A DNA stretch of 64,000 nucleotides from Timema cristinae. Taxonomy: Eukaryota; Arthropoda; Insecta; Phasmatodea; Timematidae. How positions within the stretch are numbered: the stretch's first letter is position 1; every line of letters begins with the position of its first letter. The stretch covers positions 59,144,234-59,208,233 of the forward strand of contig JBCFYV010000001.1 in assembly GCA_039000515.1 (NCBI GenBank). The letters run 5' to 3'. The notes under the pieces were generated by a model. It had not been told where the DNA came from. It saw only the letters and a list, made by a program, of their open reading frames with translations, and ran no database searches. The translations under genes were made by a program, and so were the position numbers. Shown one piece after another: positions 25,550 to 35,519 of the stretch.

Positions 25550-28500
25550 TATCTTATGACAGCTCCAAGATTTTCCTCTTTCCTTCATATCATCCAATAT
25601 TTGAATCCTATTTCTTCCTAAGCTCCTCTTTTCCTCAACCTTTCCATCAATGACATTGGGCAGACAATAGTTCCTCTTAAGGATGTTTCCGATCCAGTTT
25701 GCTTTACATCGAAGAATCACATCCAAAATGGATCATTTCTCACCCACTCTTCTTGGGACTTAATTTGTAATCCTGTCTGTCCATCTTTCTGAGAGTCCAA
25801 GTTTTCAATTGTCTATATAAATAACATTCATATTATGATTACATTTTTATGTTTTTAATATTTTCTCACTACTATCATTAGATTACAATAGCAAAAATAT
25901 CTCCAAAACTATGATCATCAATGTCTATATACTGTACATAATCGACTAATTGATCTCTAGAGAAATAATTGGATTATTATATAATAAACTGTATATTTTA
26001 CTAGCTACTAATTTTAATTTAAAAAAATATAGTTGTAGGCCGATAACTACTTTTCTCGATTCCGATACCCTATTCGATACTATTTAACATGAAACTAAAT
26101 AAATCCTTATTTTTTAAACATAGAAACTAGCTCAAAAGAAAAATATTTAATTGGTTTCCTTGAGTAAAAATATGGAAACTAGTCAATTAGGCTATTTAAA
26201 AAAATTATTATAATAAGAATCAACCAGATTAAAATAAAATTTACAATGATTAGTAGGCCTACGATAAGAAATATTATTACTAAATAGGTAATGAAAAATC
26301 TTGAAATTAAGTTTTTTATTCACACGTTAGCCTATAAATTTAGTGGGCTAATTACATTGTTATAGAATAGTATTATAAATATTTGTCCGTTTATAGATTG
26401 ACATATTTGTCAAAAGAATAAATATACTAAAAATTAATAGTCGCACACTATTTATACACACAATATAAATGTAATTTTATAGTTGAGTGAAACTAATAGC
26501 GTGAATATAAAATGTGTGGGGGGGGGGGGGTGTTGTATAAAATGTTAATGACACATTAATAATAGTAAAAAATAAATATCAAATCAACAAATATTAATAA
26601 AATAAGGCTTCTAGGTGTATATAACGCTAATTAAAAGTCTGCCTCCATTTGGGGTAACAAACCCGCTTGAGCTCCCCTGCATACGCCACTGAGACTTAAT
26701 GGACTTTTTTCAAGCATCTCAAATTCTTGTTCAAAAACACAAGCAATCTAGACTCTTTCAATGTCCGAGGAATTTTATTTTTTTGTCGCAAATCAAACCA
26801 AGGTTGAAAACATTTGCCACATGGAATGTGTGGGTGCACATGGCAGCAATTTGTTCATTCTGAAAATGTGACCAAGCACACTACTAAGAAAAATATTTTA
26901 TATGTAATGTTTAAAAAAAAATACTCTCAAATTTTAATCAACAAAAGAATTACTGTACGAGTCCAAATATTGTAGGTAAGAGTACATATGGGGCAATTTA
27001 TAGTGTGGACCTAAATCTTAAAATGACCAGAGAATTTTTATTCACATTTTAGATAGGCCTCAAGCCTATATTTTTCTGGCGAACTAGCAATAAAAGCTTA
27101 ACTTTGAGTACTATTCTCAACTTAATTAAGTACAGTGGCTCTAGTGAACAGAAGGCTTTGCTGAGAACAGTGAACAGGACATAATGTTTTACTAGGACTT
27201 TGGCACATCCCTTGACCTTCTGAATGTAAACATGTCAATGCTGTAGGGATTTTATTGGACTTAACTTAGGATAAGAAAGGTGTTATATAACCACAAATAA
27301 AATACCAGATCTACTTCCAAGGTAAGCTAAAACAAAATCATATATTATACACACTAACCTAGTATTATATGGCTAGACCTGTTTGTGTTTCTTACCTTGA
27401 TGACATGTGGCTCTTCCTCAGCGGAATTTTGACTCTCTGGACAAGTACCTATTGCTTGTTTCAAATTTTTATGATTCAAAAACACTGATGATTTCAGCCT
27501 GGGGTCCAAGAGAGTTGCTAAGCCACAAGGTTCATCTTGCTCCACCCTTCTGTATCGATGTTTCAAAGATGCTAAGATATCATTTCGTATTCCTTGTAGG
27601 CTCGATCTTGCTGGAGCTGATTTCTCCGTTTCAGCCCTGCTACTATTCACAATTGGTATTATTTCTGATGCAGTCACATATTCTATACTAACAGCTAATA
27701 TAGCATAATCAAAAACTTTCAACAATTTAACAAAACTTCCCACTAAATCCCTCTGAATAGAAGCAACACCTACTGGGATATTTAGGTTAACGGATGCAAT
27801 CAAAATCACTCTTTTTTGCTCTAAAAACCTATCCATCATGTTTTGTGCTGTAGGTTCATCTTGTACAAATTTGTGAATTGGTACTCCCGCAGTGGATTGA
27901 GCTGCTTAAATAATCTCGTATAAACCCGTGACAAAAATGTCCCGCTAACCTCCGACACAGGGCACTTAAATTTGAGACAGACTTCACGTTGAATACTGAA
28001 TCTTTAAATACAAGTTGGAATTTGTGCAAACCCCCCTTCTTCTATTGTAGCCACAATATTTCTCGCATTATCTCTAATGACAACATGCACTTTATCTAAA
28101 AGGACCCCCTCTCACCTCCCCCCCCCCCCCCAAACTTAAAAACACTTCTTTCAAAAACACCGCTTTTGCTTCAGCTGAGTGACTAACTTCTGGAAAAGAG
28201 ATTACTTCCAAACACAAATAAACTAGCTCAAAATCTTGATTGATTAAATGAAGTTAAACCCAAAAATCCTCATTTGTAGTGGATGTCCACATGTCTGTGG
28301 TCACACTTGCATAACTACAATCGTTCATGATTGAAGTCACAAAAGACTTGGTTTCTTCATATAGGTCAGTCGGGGTAAATGTGAACATGGGGTAATTGTG
28401 AACACGTTTCATAACTCCCGCGAAATTACTGTTTAGGGAAATTTGACAATGGTACAAGTTTCTAGACATTAGTGTGGCCACACTGCTTGCTTATCATAAA

Positions 28501-31500
28501 AATATTTTGTTGTTTACTTGCAAAGAGTGCTCAGTGAAGTGACAGAGTAACAAAAACTTGAAAACCAATTTGGAAGCATTTTGAAATCTGTATCACAGGT
28601 AAGTTAAACAATTTTATTTTTTATAACTCATTGTTTTATTCTAATCAACATGATGTAAACAAATAGTATTCCAGGATATTTCAGCAGATCTACTCTCATA
28701 TGCCTTTTTTTAGATTTGTTCACATTTACCCCATGAGGTATACCTCTTGGGGTAAATGTGAACATTAAAATTTTGCCATATTTCACCCATATAATCTAGT
28801 TTTTTTGTTACTTACAGATACAATATGCCTAGAAATTATATCAAGAAGAAACCCCCTCCACCCTACAGCGTGGAAACTTTGCAAACCGCAGTGGCAGATG
28901 TCGAAAATTCTAATAAGACCCTCCGCGAAGCAGCTACCTTTTATGGAATTCCTGCCACCACCATTTACTATAGGATTGAGGGAAGAAAATCATCACGAGG
29001 TACAATTTTAATATTATTATCTTATTCATTTACCTGTCTACTAATTCTATAATCTTAACCCCACAAAAAGAGGACAGGTGACAAATAACATACTTGAAAA
29101 TTCCTTTTTTCTAACCGAAACGTGATATCTTTGACCTCTCTGTGTTGCAGATAAAATTGGATCTGGTAGATCGACCATTTTAGATACAGCTACAGAATCA
29201 TTACTCGTTGAATGTCTGATCGCACGCAGCAAACTTGGCTACCCTTGTGACAAGGAAGAATTGCTGGATTTAGTTCAAGAATTTGTTGTTAATAATACCA
29301 TCAAGACTCCTTTTGTCAACAATCGACCTGGTCATGATTGGTACACTGGCTTCATGAAACGACATCCGTCACTATCGCTAAAGAAAGCAGAAATGCTGCA
29401 GAAAGTAAGGATTGATGCTCGCGATCCGGAAGTAGTATATGATTTTTTTGACATGCTAAGAAGAGTTTACGATGAACATGAAATGAAGGATAGAGGGGAT
29501 TTTATTTTCAACTGTGATGAGTCAGGCTTCCCAAGTGATCCCTCTAAGTTGCGAGCCTTGGGCAGAAGGGGAAACCACTGAGTAGAGTTTCAGGGGGCTC
29601 TGGTAAAGAGAACACAACTGTTTTGGCTTGTGTGAGCGCTGCTGGAGTTGCGTTGCCTCCTCTTATTGTTTTTAAAGGAGCAGCAGTTCAGGCTCGACAT
29701 ATTTCTGAATCAGCTTATCCTGGCACAACGTATTCAGCCACTAGCAATGGCTGGATGGAGGAAGCTGCATTTTTTAACTGGATGGAGTCTTTGTTTATTC
29801 CGAAAGTTCAGAGATTACGAACTGAAAAAGAATTACCAGAGCAAAAAGCGATACTGTTATTCGATGGCCATGCTAGTCACTATAGCCTACGGATTGTTCA
29901 AGCTGCAGTTGCTAATAATATAACTTTACTAAAATTTCCCAGCCATTTGACCGATAGACTTCAACCCCTAGACAAATGTGTCTTTGGCCCTATTAAAACT
30001 TTATGGGATAAAACACTGGTTGAGTTTGGAAAAAAACAGGTCGGTGTTGGATGTGGACGTTTAACAAAAGAAAAATTTTCTGAATTTTTGGGAAAAGTTT
30101 GGAAAGAAGGGATGAAGCCGGCCAACATTAAAAATGGTTTTAAAACAACCGGTATTTTCCCTTTTGAACCCCTTAAATTTGATCGAGAACTGTTTCATCC
30201 ATCTAAATTAGAGGCCTACGAAGCAAAGAAAACAAAAGAAGAAAATAAAAGAAGAGGTGCAGAAAAAAGACAGTTTGTAGGTCTAGAAGAACCAACTGCC
30301 GTGGCTTCTAAGCATCCATCGCCTTCTAAAAGATTGTTTGAAGCATCTACCTCCGCTCAAGCTGACACTGAAGAAATTCAGTCAGTTGCTTTAGACCTTT
30401 CACTCCGAATTCATGGTGAAACACCTGAAAAACCAGCATCCATGATTGACATTTTTGCGAGTAAAATAAAAAATATTCCTCAACGTAAAGAACTAGACGA
30501 ACTTCGCCCTAAAACTTCAGCCCAAAATATACGCCTAAAAAGACAGAAGTACGCAGAAGTTTTAACTACCGAAGAAGTCATAGATAGATTAAAAGATGCT
30601 GAAGCTTCTAAATTAAAAAAAAATAATGCGAAAGAAGATAAAAAGAGAAGAGACAAGAAAAACAAATGACGAAAAAGAAAAATACAACCGAGTCTGAAAC
30701 AGAAGATGAGGATGACCCAGAGCCAGTCTTAAATTCTGGTTCAGAAGATAATAATTTGGATCAAGAAAGTTGTGATGACACATTTGATAGCATTGATGTT
30801 GAAGATTTTCTAGAACCATTGGCCGGCACTGAAGCAAAAATTGAAGATTTTGTTCTCGTGGAATTTAAAAAATCCAACCCTAAAGAAAAATGTATTTATT
30901 ACATTGGAAAAGTTACTACCGTGCTAGAACATGAGCTTCAAATTTCTTTTATGAGAAAGAAAACCAAAACTTTTGTGTTCCCCAACGTTCCTGATGAAAG
31001 CATCGTTCCTAAAACTGATGTTAAGAAAATTTTCCTAAGTCCTGTAGTTCGAAGAGGTCTTTATAATTTCAACTTAAATTTCCCCACCGAATTAAGTATT
31101 AGGTAGGCCTGGATAAGTTTAATCTCAAAATAAAAAAGGAGATTTTGTTCCTCTGTTTGGATAATAAATGATACACCTTTATGTTCTATTAAGTTCTGAT
31201 TTTTCTTAACCCTTTTTCCTTTGCTTTTCTTTTTTTCGGGGTAAATGTGAACAGTGACATATAAATTTGATTTTAAGGAAATAATAAGTGGTTGGCTTAG
31301 TAAACATTTTACTGCAAGAAGGATTTAAAAGTATCATATGGGGCCAAATTACGTGTTCACATTTACCCCAAAATTTGGGGTAAATGTGAACAGTATATAA
31401 AACCCAATTTTTAATTTTTTTTCACTTCGGAATAGTCATAAATTATTTCTAAAAGGTTCACTGATTCTATTTATGCCTAAACATACTTAAATTTATCATT

Positions 31501-33239
31501 ATTTTTTTATTTAAACAAGGCTAAACCAAAAGTCAGTAAAAACTGTTCACATTTACCCCGACTGACCCTAGTTGCAGAAGTTCTTTGGTTGCAAAATATT
31601 TTCTTGTTGGTATTTCATACCGACTTTAAAGGTGGGAAATTAATCTTTGAAATCCTATACTTTGTACAAAGCTAAATGGAAGGTAATCCAAGCATAACAT
31701 TTCTGTTATAATTCTAGTGATGTGTTTGGTTCATGGATCATCATATTTGAACTTTAATTTTCTATCCAAAAACTCACTCAAAGTTGGCTGTTTCATGCAT
31801 GGAAAACTTGGTTTTGAGGTTGAACTTCTTTTCAATAAATTAGATCCAACAGTGTTCTGGGAATTCACTTCAAAGGCAGAATTAGGCCCTGGTTCATTGA
31901 TTGCATCACTTTAATTATTTCCTAGCTTCTCTATTTTGGATGTATACACTTCTGCTTCGTTTACAGAATTTACAAACACCATAGTCCACATCACTTTCAC
32001 ATATGTCAAAATACTGCCACACTTCACTTTTTAAACATTCCATTTTGAAAAGATTATTAGAAAAAAGGAAAACAAGAGAATTTTTTTATCATTTTATTGC
32101 TATGAATTTCATTTTGAAACTGATCTCAAGTACAAAGCAAATGGAATACAGAAACTGAAATAACCTTGAAAGTCATAAATGATATGACTGACGATAATAT
32201 TTTCAGATGGACTCAAAAAACTTTGAAAATTTTTAACTTGAAGTTTTTTTAAGAAACTAAAAAGCTTTTATGTTTTAAATTTTATCAATTTTCTTTTTTT
32301 TCTTTTTAATCATTTCCCAATATCTATTAAATTAATTTAATAATTTTATTAAGTGAAAATATATTTTGAATAAAAGCTATATTGGTGACACTGGTTATGA
32401 AGACTATCAATAATAGTTAAATATAATAGTTAAACTTGATAAATAAAAAATGAATACATTATGTGAATTATTTTAAAATCATTCGAATAATAATAGTCTA
32501 GTGATGAAATACGATGCAGATGCGAGCTGGCCGATTCATTTGCTCACCACTCCATTGCCAAAGCGCTGAGAAAAATCTACCTTATGAAGTGAATATTTAC
32601 TCAACTTTCAATACAAAAAAGTGTTCTCCTGAGGTTCAATTTCAAAATACAGTTCCCTTTGATGAATTAAAATCGACCTTGTGTCGACCGTGACCGTATT
32701 TATAAGCTGCAAAGATGTGGCTTGTTTATATTGAGTTAAGAGCTAAGTGTACAGATTACTAGGACAAAGAAAAACTACAAGTAACTAATGTGTAGCCACT
32801 GAGGCTCAAAATCAACCGTTTTAGGAGTCAGCCGTGTTGAATAATGAAGAGTGGTATTGGCATTTTTAGTGTATAGTATTGATTATTGCGATACATGGGT
32901 ATTGAGGGTATCAGCACAGCCCTAAAAAATATATATTTATTTGGAAAATTTATTTAATTGTTAAAAATAAATAATTTGCAAATGATTTTCATATGAGAAT
33001 TTATAAACCAAAATTCAATGTTTTTAAGATCAAATTTTCTAGATTAATGTATTTATTTTAATCTATGGTCTTTACTTATGGAATATGTTACTTATCCACA
33101 CCACTTTCCTAACGTTAATTTTTGTTCATTATTACATTACTTAAATTAAATATTTATAAATGTATCCAGTTTTCACAATACTATTTGTTTTTCTCTTTGC
33201 AGGGAAGAAGAATTGATTGACTGTGGCTCCTCTTTATGA
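13195..33239 (+). CDS. Spliced host gene, five coding exons, family not recognised
   Basis: Coding exons are 13195-13319 (acceptor AG at 13190-13191, exon from 13192), 18714-18822, 20803-20959, 22567-22756 and 33203-33239. All four introns are GT-AG and the phases close exactly, giving 205 aa plus TGA. The start ATG has G at -3 (GTAATGAAG); no in-frame ATG lies closer to the acceptor, and further exons upstream are possible. The N-terminal half is compact and aromatic-rich (TRWFEFIRSIPWLPIVQ at about 62-78; NTFWWLST near 114-121). Residues about 165-192 look like a charged helix or coiled coil (ELMKRLEDNLNEVKCMKEKL), followed by a short acidic tail. There is no signal peptide or membrane segment. 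I do not recognise the family. The 10.4-kb last intron hosts a Penelope-like element and a hAT with a nested pogo element; the 5.4-kb first intron hosts a mariner. Exon calls are strong, function unknown. Confidence 0.82.
15825..16045 (+). mobile_element. LINE RT 3'-end fragment
   Basis: The + strand encodes, with frameshifts, GxLGHKWEDSI, then a GCNEIDxxELAQDRDRWHTF-like stretch and a VMNLSS end. This is the C-terminal tail of an arthropod non-LTR ORF2, in the opposite orientation to the related fragments at 5695-5865 and 52200-52620. Confidence 0.65.
16845..16912 (-). mobile_element. tRNA-headed SINE (head region)
   Basis: The reverse strand reads GGATAGTTCAATGGTGGAGC (A-box-like), then CCTGGGCTCGATTCTTG (B-box-like), at tRNA spacing. 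A related head lies at 57225-57295. There is no CCA-competent acceptor pairing, so it is not called a tRNA gene. Confidence 0.55.
17226..18349 (+). pseudogene. Decayed mariner (DD34D) transposase
   Basis: Fragments in all three frames follow the mariner transposase in order: an N-terminal helix-turn-helix region (RTQVFEWFGCFKRGEMS, 17330-17385), then TGDESWCYGYDP (first Asp, about 17683), HHDNAPAH (second Asp, about 17969) and YSPDLASCDLFLF (third Asp, about 18055), ending NGEYFEGD near 18268. The right end AAAGTCCGGTTTCTTTTGGG (about 18315) is mariner-like. Several frameshifts and stops (the first at codon 6) show it is inactive. I do not find the matching left inverted repeat, so the 5' boundary is uncertain. 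Confidence 0.85.
18823..20802 (+). other. Second intron of the unknown + strand gene
   Basis: GT-AG intron. At 19610-19985 there is a repeat made of short GGGAA phrases (GGAAAATCAGGGAAAACGGG, GGGGAAATCAGAAAGGTCGG), probably an old interspersed element. Nothing else supported. Confidence 0.6.
20960..22566 (+). other. Third intron of the unknown + strand gene
   Basis: GT-AG intron. The open frame on the reverse strand (21187-21519) shows no family feature. The stretch 22080-22260 shares diverged phrases with 16180-16330. Nothing else supported. Confidence 0.55.
22811..23128. repeat. 36-bp minisatellite, ~9 units, intronic
   Basis: The unit ATTCACATGGAATATCTTCC then TTACCCACACCTTGTG repeats at exactly 36-bp spacing (CTTGTG at 22839, 22875, 22911 and onward). 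The right three units carry GTGAGTCACATGAGAT instead, so two variant blocks are adjacent. The array starts about 55 bp after the exon 4 donor (22757). Because 36 is a multiple of three, it stays open in several frames on both strands and mimics a 12-residue repeat protein; I treat those frames as artefacts. Confidence 0.92.
23339..23916 (-). repeat. Left inverted arm of the Penelope-like element
   Basis: Near-perfect reverse complement of 24822-25400, including the last ~110 bp of the coding region. The same 62-residue open frame is therefore found in both arms on opposite strands. Ends: TAATTTTATAATAAAGG on the left, GCTCTTAATATTTGG on the right. Confidence 0.93.
23917..24934 (+). CDS. Penelope-like RT C-terminus + GIY-YIG endonuclease (partial)
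   Basis: One uninterrupted frame ending in TAG at 24932-24934; the N-terminal RT palm is missing because the left inverted arm abuts it. Residues near the start (FLDNLNN, then SLTFLDVNLFLENNQI) match the end of the Penelope RT domain. The linker is rich in Cys/His (CGSTRCSTCGIHLP, about 205-218). The GIY-YIG module follows: NLIYQLQCKSCDAEYIGLTT with LRQRMNNHR downstream. Uninterrupted coding suggests a fairly recent insertion, but without the palm it cannot act on its own. Confidence 0.85.
24822..25400 (+). repeat. Right inverted arm of the Penelope-like element
   Basis: Carries the final coding segment and 3' UTR; mirror of 23339-23916. Differences between arms are few, indicating formation at or near the time of insertion. 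Confidence 0.93.
25475..25547. repeat. (TTA)n / (TTG)n microsatellite
   Basis: Runs of TTA interrupted by a short TTGTTGTTG block, directly adjoining the LINE fragment that follows. It may be the tail of that reverse-strand fragment, since LINE tails in such genomes are often trinucleotide repeats. Confidence 0.9.
25544..25745 (-). mobile_element. Non-LTR retrotransposon ORF2 C-terminal fragment
   Basis: The reverse-strand frame reads CKANWIGNILKRNYCL then VIDGKVEEKRSLGRNRIQIL and DDMKERG. This is the conserved C-terminal tail of arthropod non-LTR RT proteins, with the (TTA)n tract as its likely 3' tail. 5' truncated; the frame is open over about 60 residues. Confidence 0.75.
25750..27350. 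other. AT-rich intronic DNA with decayed MITE ends
   Basis: Contains a G run at 26518-26530 and, reading leftward from 26692, CAGTGGCGTATGCAGGGG, a terminus typical of non-autonomous DNA elements. Near 26040-26095 there is a GATTCCGATACC / TTCGATACTATT phrase similar to the MITE at 43552-43795. Nothing coding is supported. Confidence 0.45.
28364..31568 (+). mobile_element. Pogo/Tigger-type DNA transposon, 3.2 kb, TA duplication
   Basis: Terminal inverted repeats begin GGTCAGTCGGGGTAAATGTG at the left and (reversed) the same at the right with one extra G. Internal copies of GGGGTAAATGTGAACA occur near both ends (28740-28765; 31238-31253; 31375-31391). The flanking TA is duplicated (28362-28363 and 31569-31570); removing the element plus one TA restores the hAT reading frame, so the boundaries are firm. 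The transposase lies on the + strand. Confidence 0.95.
28825..31106 (+). pseudogene. Pogo-type transposase, one intron, lightly damaged
   Basis: Exon 1 (28825-28999) encodes a Psq-type helix-turn-helix (TLREAATFYGIPATTIYYRI). The intron 29000-29150 is GT-AG with matching phase. Exon 2 contains a CENP-B-type DNA-binding region (WYTGFMKRHPSLSLKKAE) and the catalytic triad CDESGF (about 29514), LFDGHASHY (about 29862) and HLTDRLQPLD (about 29945). A single-base loss near 29570 shifts the frame. A second break at about 30667 (TGA overlapping ATG) separates the basic tail from a C-terminal domain (30666-31106: KIEDFVLVEF, YYIGKVTTVLEHEL, FVFPNVPDES) found in arthropod pogo proteins. No other stops, so it is young or recently silenced. 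Confidence 0.9.
32050..33195 (+). other. Distal part of the last intron
   Basis: AT-rich, without genes. Near 32498-32930, TAGTGATGAAATACGATGCA and the reverse of GGTATCAGCACAGCCCTA resemble diverged MITE termini, too weak to delimit. The intron ends in a pyrimidine-rich acceptor (TTTTTCTCTTTGCAG, 33188-33202). Confidence 0.45.
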
Positions 33240-33249
33240 GATTTAACTG

Positions 33250-33255
33250 AATAAA
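33250..33255 (+). terminator. Poly(A) signal AATAAA
   Basis: Canonical hexamer 11 bases after the TGA of the unknown + strand gene. A second AATAAA at 33388-33393 could be an alternative site. Confidence 0.7.
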
Positions 33256-33259
33256 CTCA

Positions 33260-34970
33260 TTATAGCCTCTCTTGACCATGACCTTTGTGCTATTGTGCAT
33301 TCTTTTATAACTTGCTTGGATTTCAAACCTTGGAACATTTTACCTTGATATGTTGGGGTTTTTTTTAATTCAAAGATAAATGTTCAAAATAAATGCTATT
33401 TATAATTTTTTTAACAAGTTTATATTAATATTTTAAATTCATGGTATTGAAATCACCTTAGAATATTGCTTTTTTTTAAAAAAAAAACCTTAGAAATGGG
33501 CTGAGGTGAATAGCCAATATTATTTAAGTTTTAAGCTTAAAAAAGCACATAGTACTCTTTGGTTAAGACAGGACATTATTTTTTTTAATCAACAAATATA
33601 TATTAAGTAATACGGACTTGCGAAGTCCACTTTTTCAATTCAAAGCAGAGTTGAATAGCATAATATGAATATATAATTATATAAAGACAAATCAAAGCTT
33701 GAATATAAAAACAATTGTCAGATACCATATAGCTTTGTAATTAAATATCATTTACAAATTGCAGTATTGCAAACATAATTAACATAAATATTTCGTCCTA
33801 AGCTGATAAATTACAGTAACTTAATCACATGTCATTCAATTATTTCATATTTTTGTTATGTGAGCATTAATTTGTGATGTACATAACAATATAAAATGAC
33901 CAAATTATAGTAATGTATGCATTCACATTGCCAATTTTTAAGGGTGTGAGTAGGCATTTTTCACTTCAAGTTTCAAGAGTTTGGATGAAAATGAATGAGT
34001 TTTATGGATCATAAATACAATCATACATTTTTCAGGATGAAAATTATTTTGGGAAAAAATGTATAATCACACACATTCGAATTTTTAAACATAGGGGGCT
34101 ACTGAAGCCAAAAGACAACAATTCCTGTGTCCCCCAGTATTTAGTTTGCTGACTGGCCAACAAGACTAGGGTCCACTTCCCATTTGTACAGATTTTTTTT
34201 TACATTAAAAAGACTTTTCTTATATAAAATTTTACACACCATAAACTAATTTTTATGTATTTTTATTAACGAGCTATGAGGGTAAAAAAAACTTCAATTT
34301 TTACGTTTTCCGAAACTAATTTTAGGCCACACTTTTTGAAATGAATATTTGAAAATTAAAATTTAGCATCTTTAATACTATACCTATTTGATAAAGCTAG
34401 GATTTTACTGTAGCTAGAAGCATACTCCATATATATATGCTTAAAGTTCCCTTAAAATCAACACAGTTCAGCAATTGTTTATTGATACTAGTTCATCTAT
34501 AAATATTAAATATTAGTATTCATATGCTTTATATATGTGTATACTTAAGACTACAAAACATTTTCAGACTTAATTATTCAACGTTTTACTGAATAACTTG
34601 ATTTCCGGATGACATAAAAATATGCAATTAAATTCCAAGTTGGCTCACGAGATCAAAATTTTGTAGGGAAGTGTAGCTTAGTTGATAAGAACGGGTGATA
34701 GCCCACCTCTACAGTTTGCACAAAACACACAGAAACCCAATTAAGCTGCACTCCATGCAAGATTTATGTTTGAACGATCATTCATAAGCTGTCTCTTGAA
34801 ATAGTTAGCCTCATATTATAGTGATATTGATCTTTATATCACTGCTGGGTTTTTTCATTGTTGAAACATGTTGGAGTAATTTTTAGCCTGGAAAATTCAA
34901 GCTTCGAAACCAAGAATGAGCATAATGCCTTATATGGGCAAATAGACTTTATGTTTATTTTATATGTTAG
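33260..34970. other. Intergenic AT-rich DNA
   Basis: No supported gene. GTAGCTTAGTTGATAAGAAC at about 34673-34692 resembles a SINE A box, but no B box follows at the right distance. Confidence 0.5.
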
Positions 34971-34974
34971 GGGT

Positions 34975-35515
34975 TTTCCGGGGTGGCCTGGTGGCCTAGG
35001 GGAAAGGTGTGGGGACTTCTGTGCTGAGGGTCCGGGGTTCAATCCTTGGTCCCGGCACAGATCTATCTGATTGCCAAACCCTTCCTTCACCTCTGACGAG
35101 ACATGTATTAATCACAACTTGTGAATGTGGGGAATGACAGGCCTCCACCATGGTTCGGATTCCACTTTAAACTATTATTATTATTAGCACCGCGTCTTAC
35201 TACCCGTTCGGGTTATACGCACTTACGCTAATGTGTAATGGTAGGGTGATTGTGAGATGAAATGAAGGACCTACAGTTTAACGTGGAATCCGAACCACGG
35301 TGGAGGCCTGGCATTCTCCACATTCACAAGATGTCTTGTCAGAGGTGAAGGAAGGGTTTGGTAATCAGATAAATCTTTGCCGGGACCCACTTTAAACTGT
35401 AGGTCCTTCATTTCATCTCACAATAACCCTACCATTACACATTAGCGTAAGTGTTTATAGCCCGAACGGGTAGTAAGACGCTGTGCTAATAATCATAATA
35501 ATAATAATAATAACA
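34975..35515 (+). mobile_element. SINE family A host copy, interrupted by another SINE
   Basis: The head (GGCCTGGTGGCCTAGGGGAA; GGGGTTCAATCCTTGGTCCC) and body run to 35173. The body resumes after the nested copy with TTTAAACTGTAGGTCCTTC and ends with AGCCCGAACGGG and (AAT)n at about 35515. The join is seamless after removing 35174-35398. Confidence 0.88.
35174..35386 (-). mobile_element. SINE family A nested in reverse, 5'-truncated, 12-bp TSD
   Basis: Reverse-strand family A copy missing its tRNA head, tail (AAT)n on the left. Flanked by CCACTTTAAACT (35162-35173 and 35387-35398), which is host SINE sequence. This gives a clear order of insertion. Confidence 0.9.
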
Positions 35516-35519
35516 CAGC

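Larger units (their letters stand above)
27354..32043 (-). pseudogene. hAT (BED-finger) transposase relic split by a pogo element
   Basis: The reverse strand starts at ATG 32041-32043 with a BED-type zinc finger (SEVWQYFDICESDVDYGVCK then FCKRS), quickly broken by stops. Coding resumes up to KYFATKELLQ at 31570-31620, is interrupted by the pogo-type element (28364-31568), and continues exactly in frame at 28361 with LYEETKSFVTSIMND and TTDMWTST, a hAT hallmark. Farther on are VVIRDNARNIVA (about 28080) and ATLLDPRLKSSVFL (about 27500). The C-terminal dimerisation region is not visible left of 27354. Multiple stops and frameshifts show it is dead. Confidence 0.85.

Noticed and set aside
27407..27691. 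+ strand frame of 94 codons
   Set aside because: Shadow of the reverse-strand hAT transposase relic.
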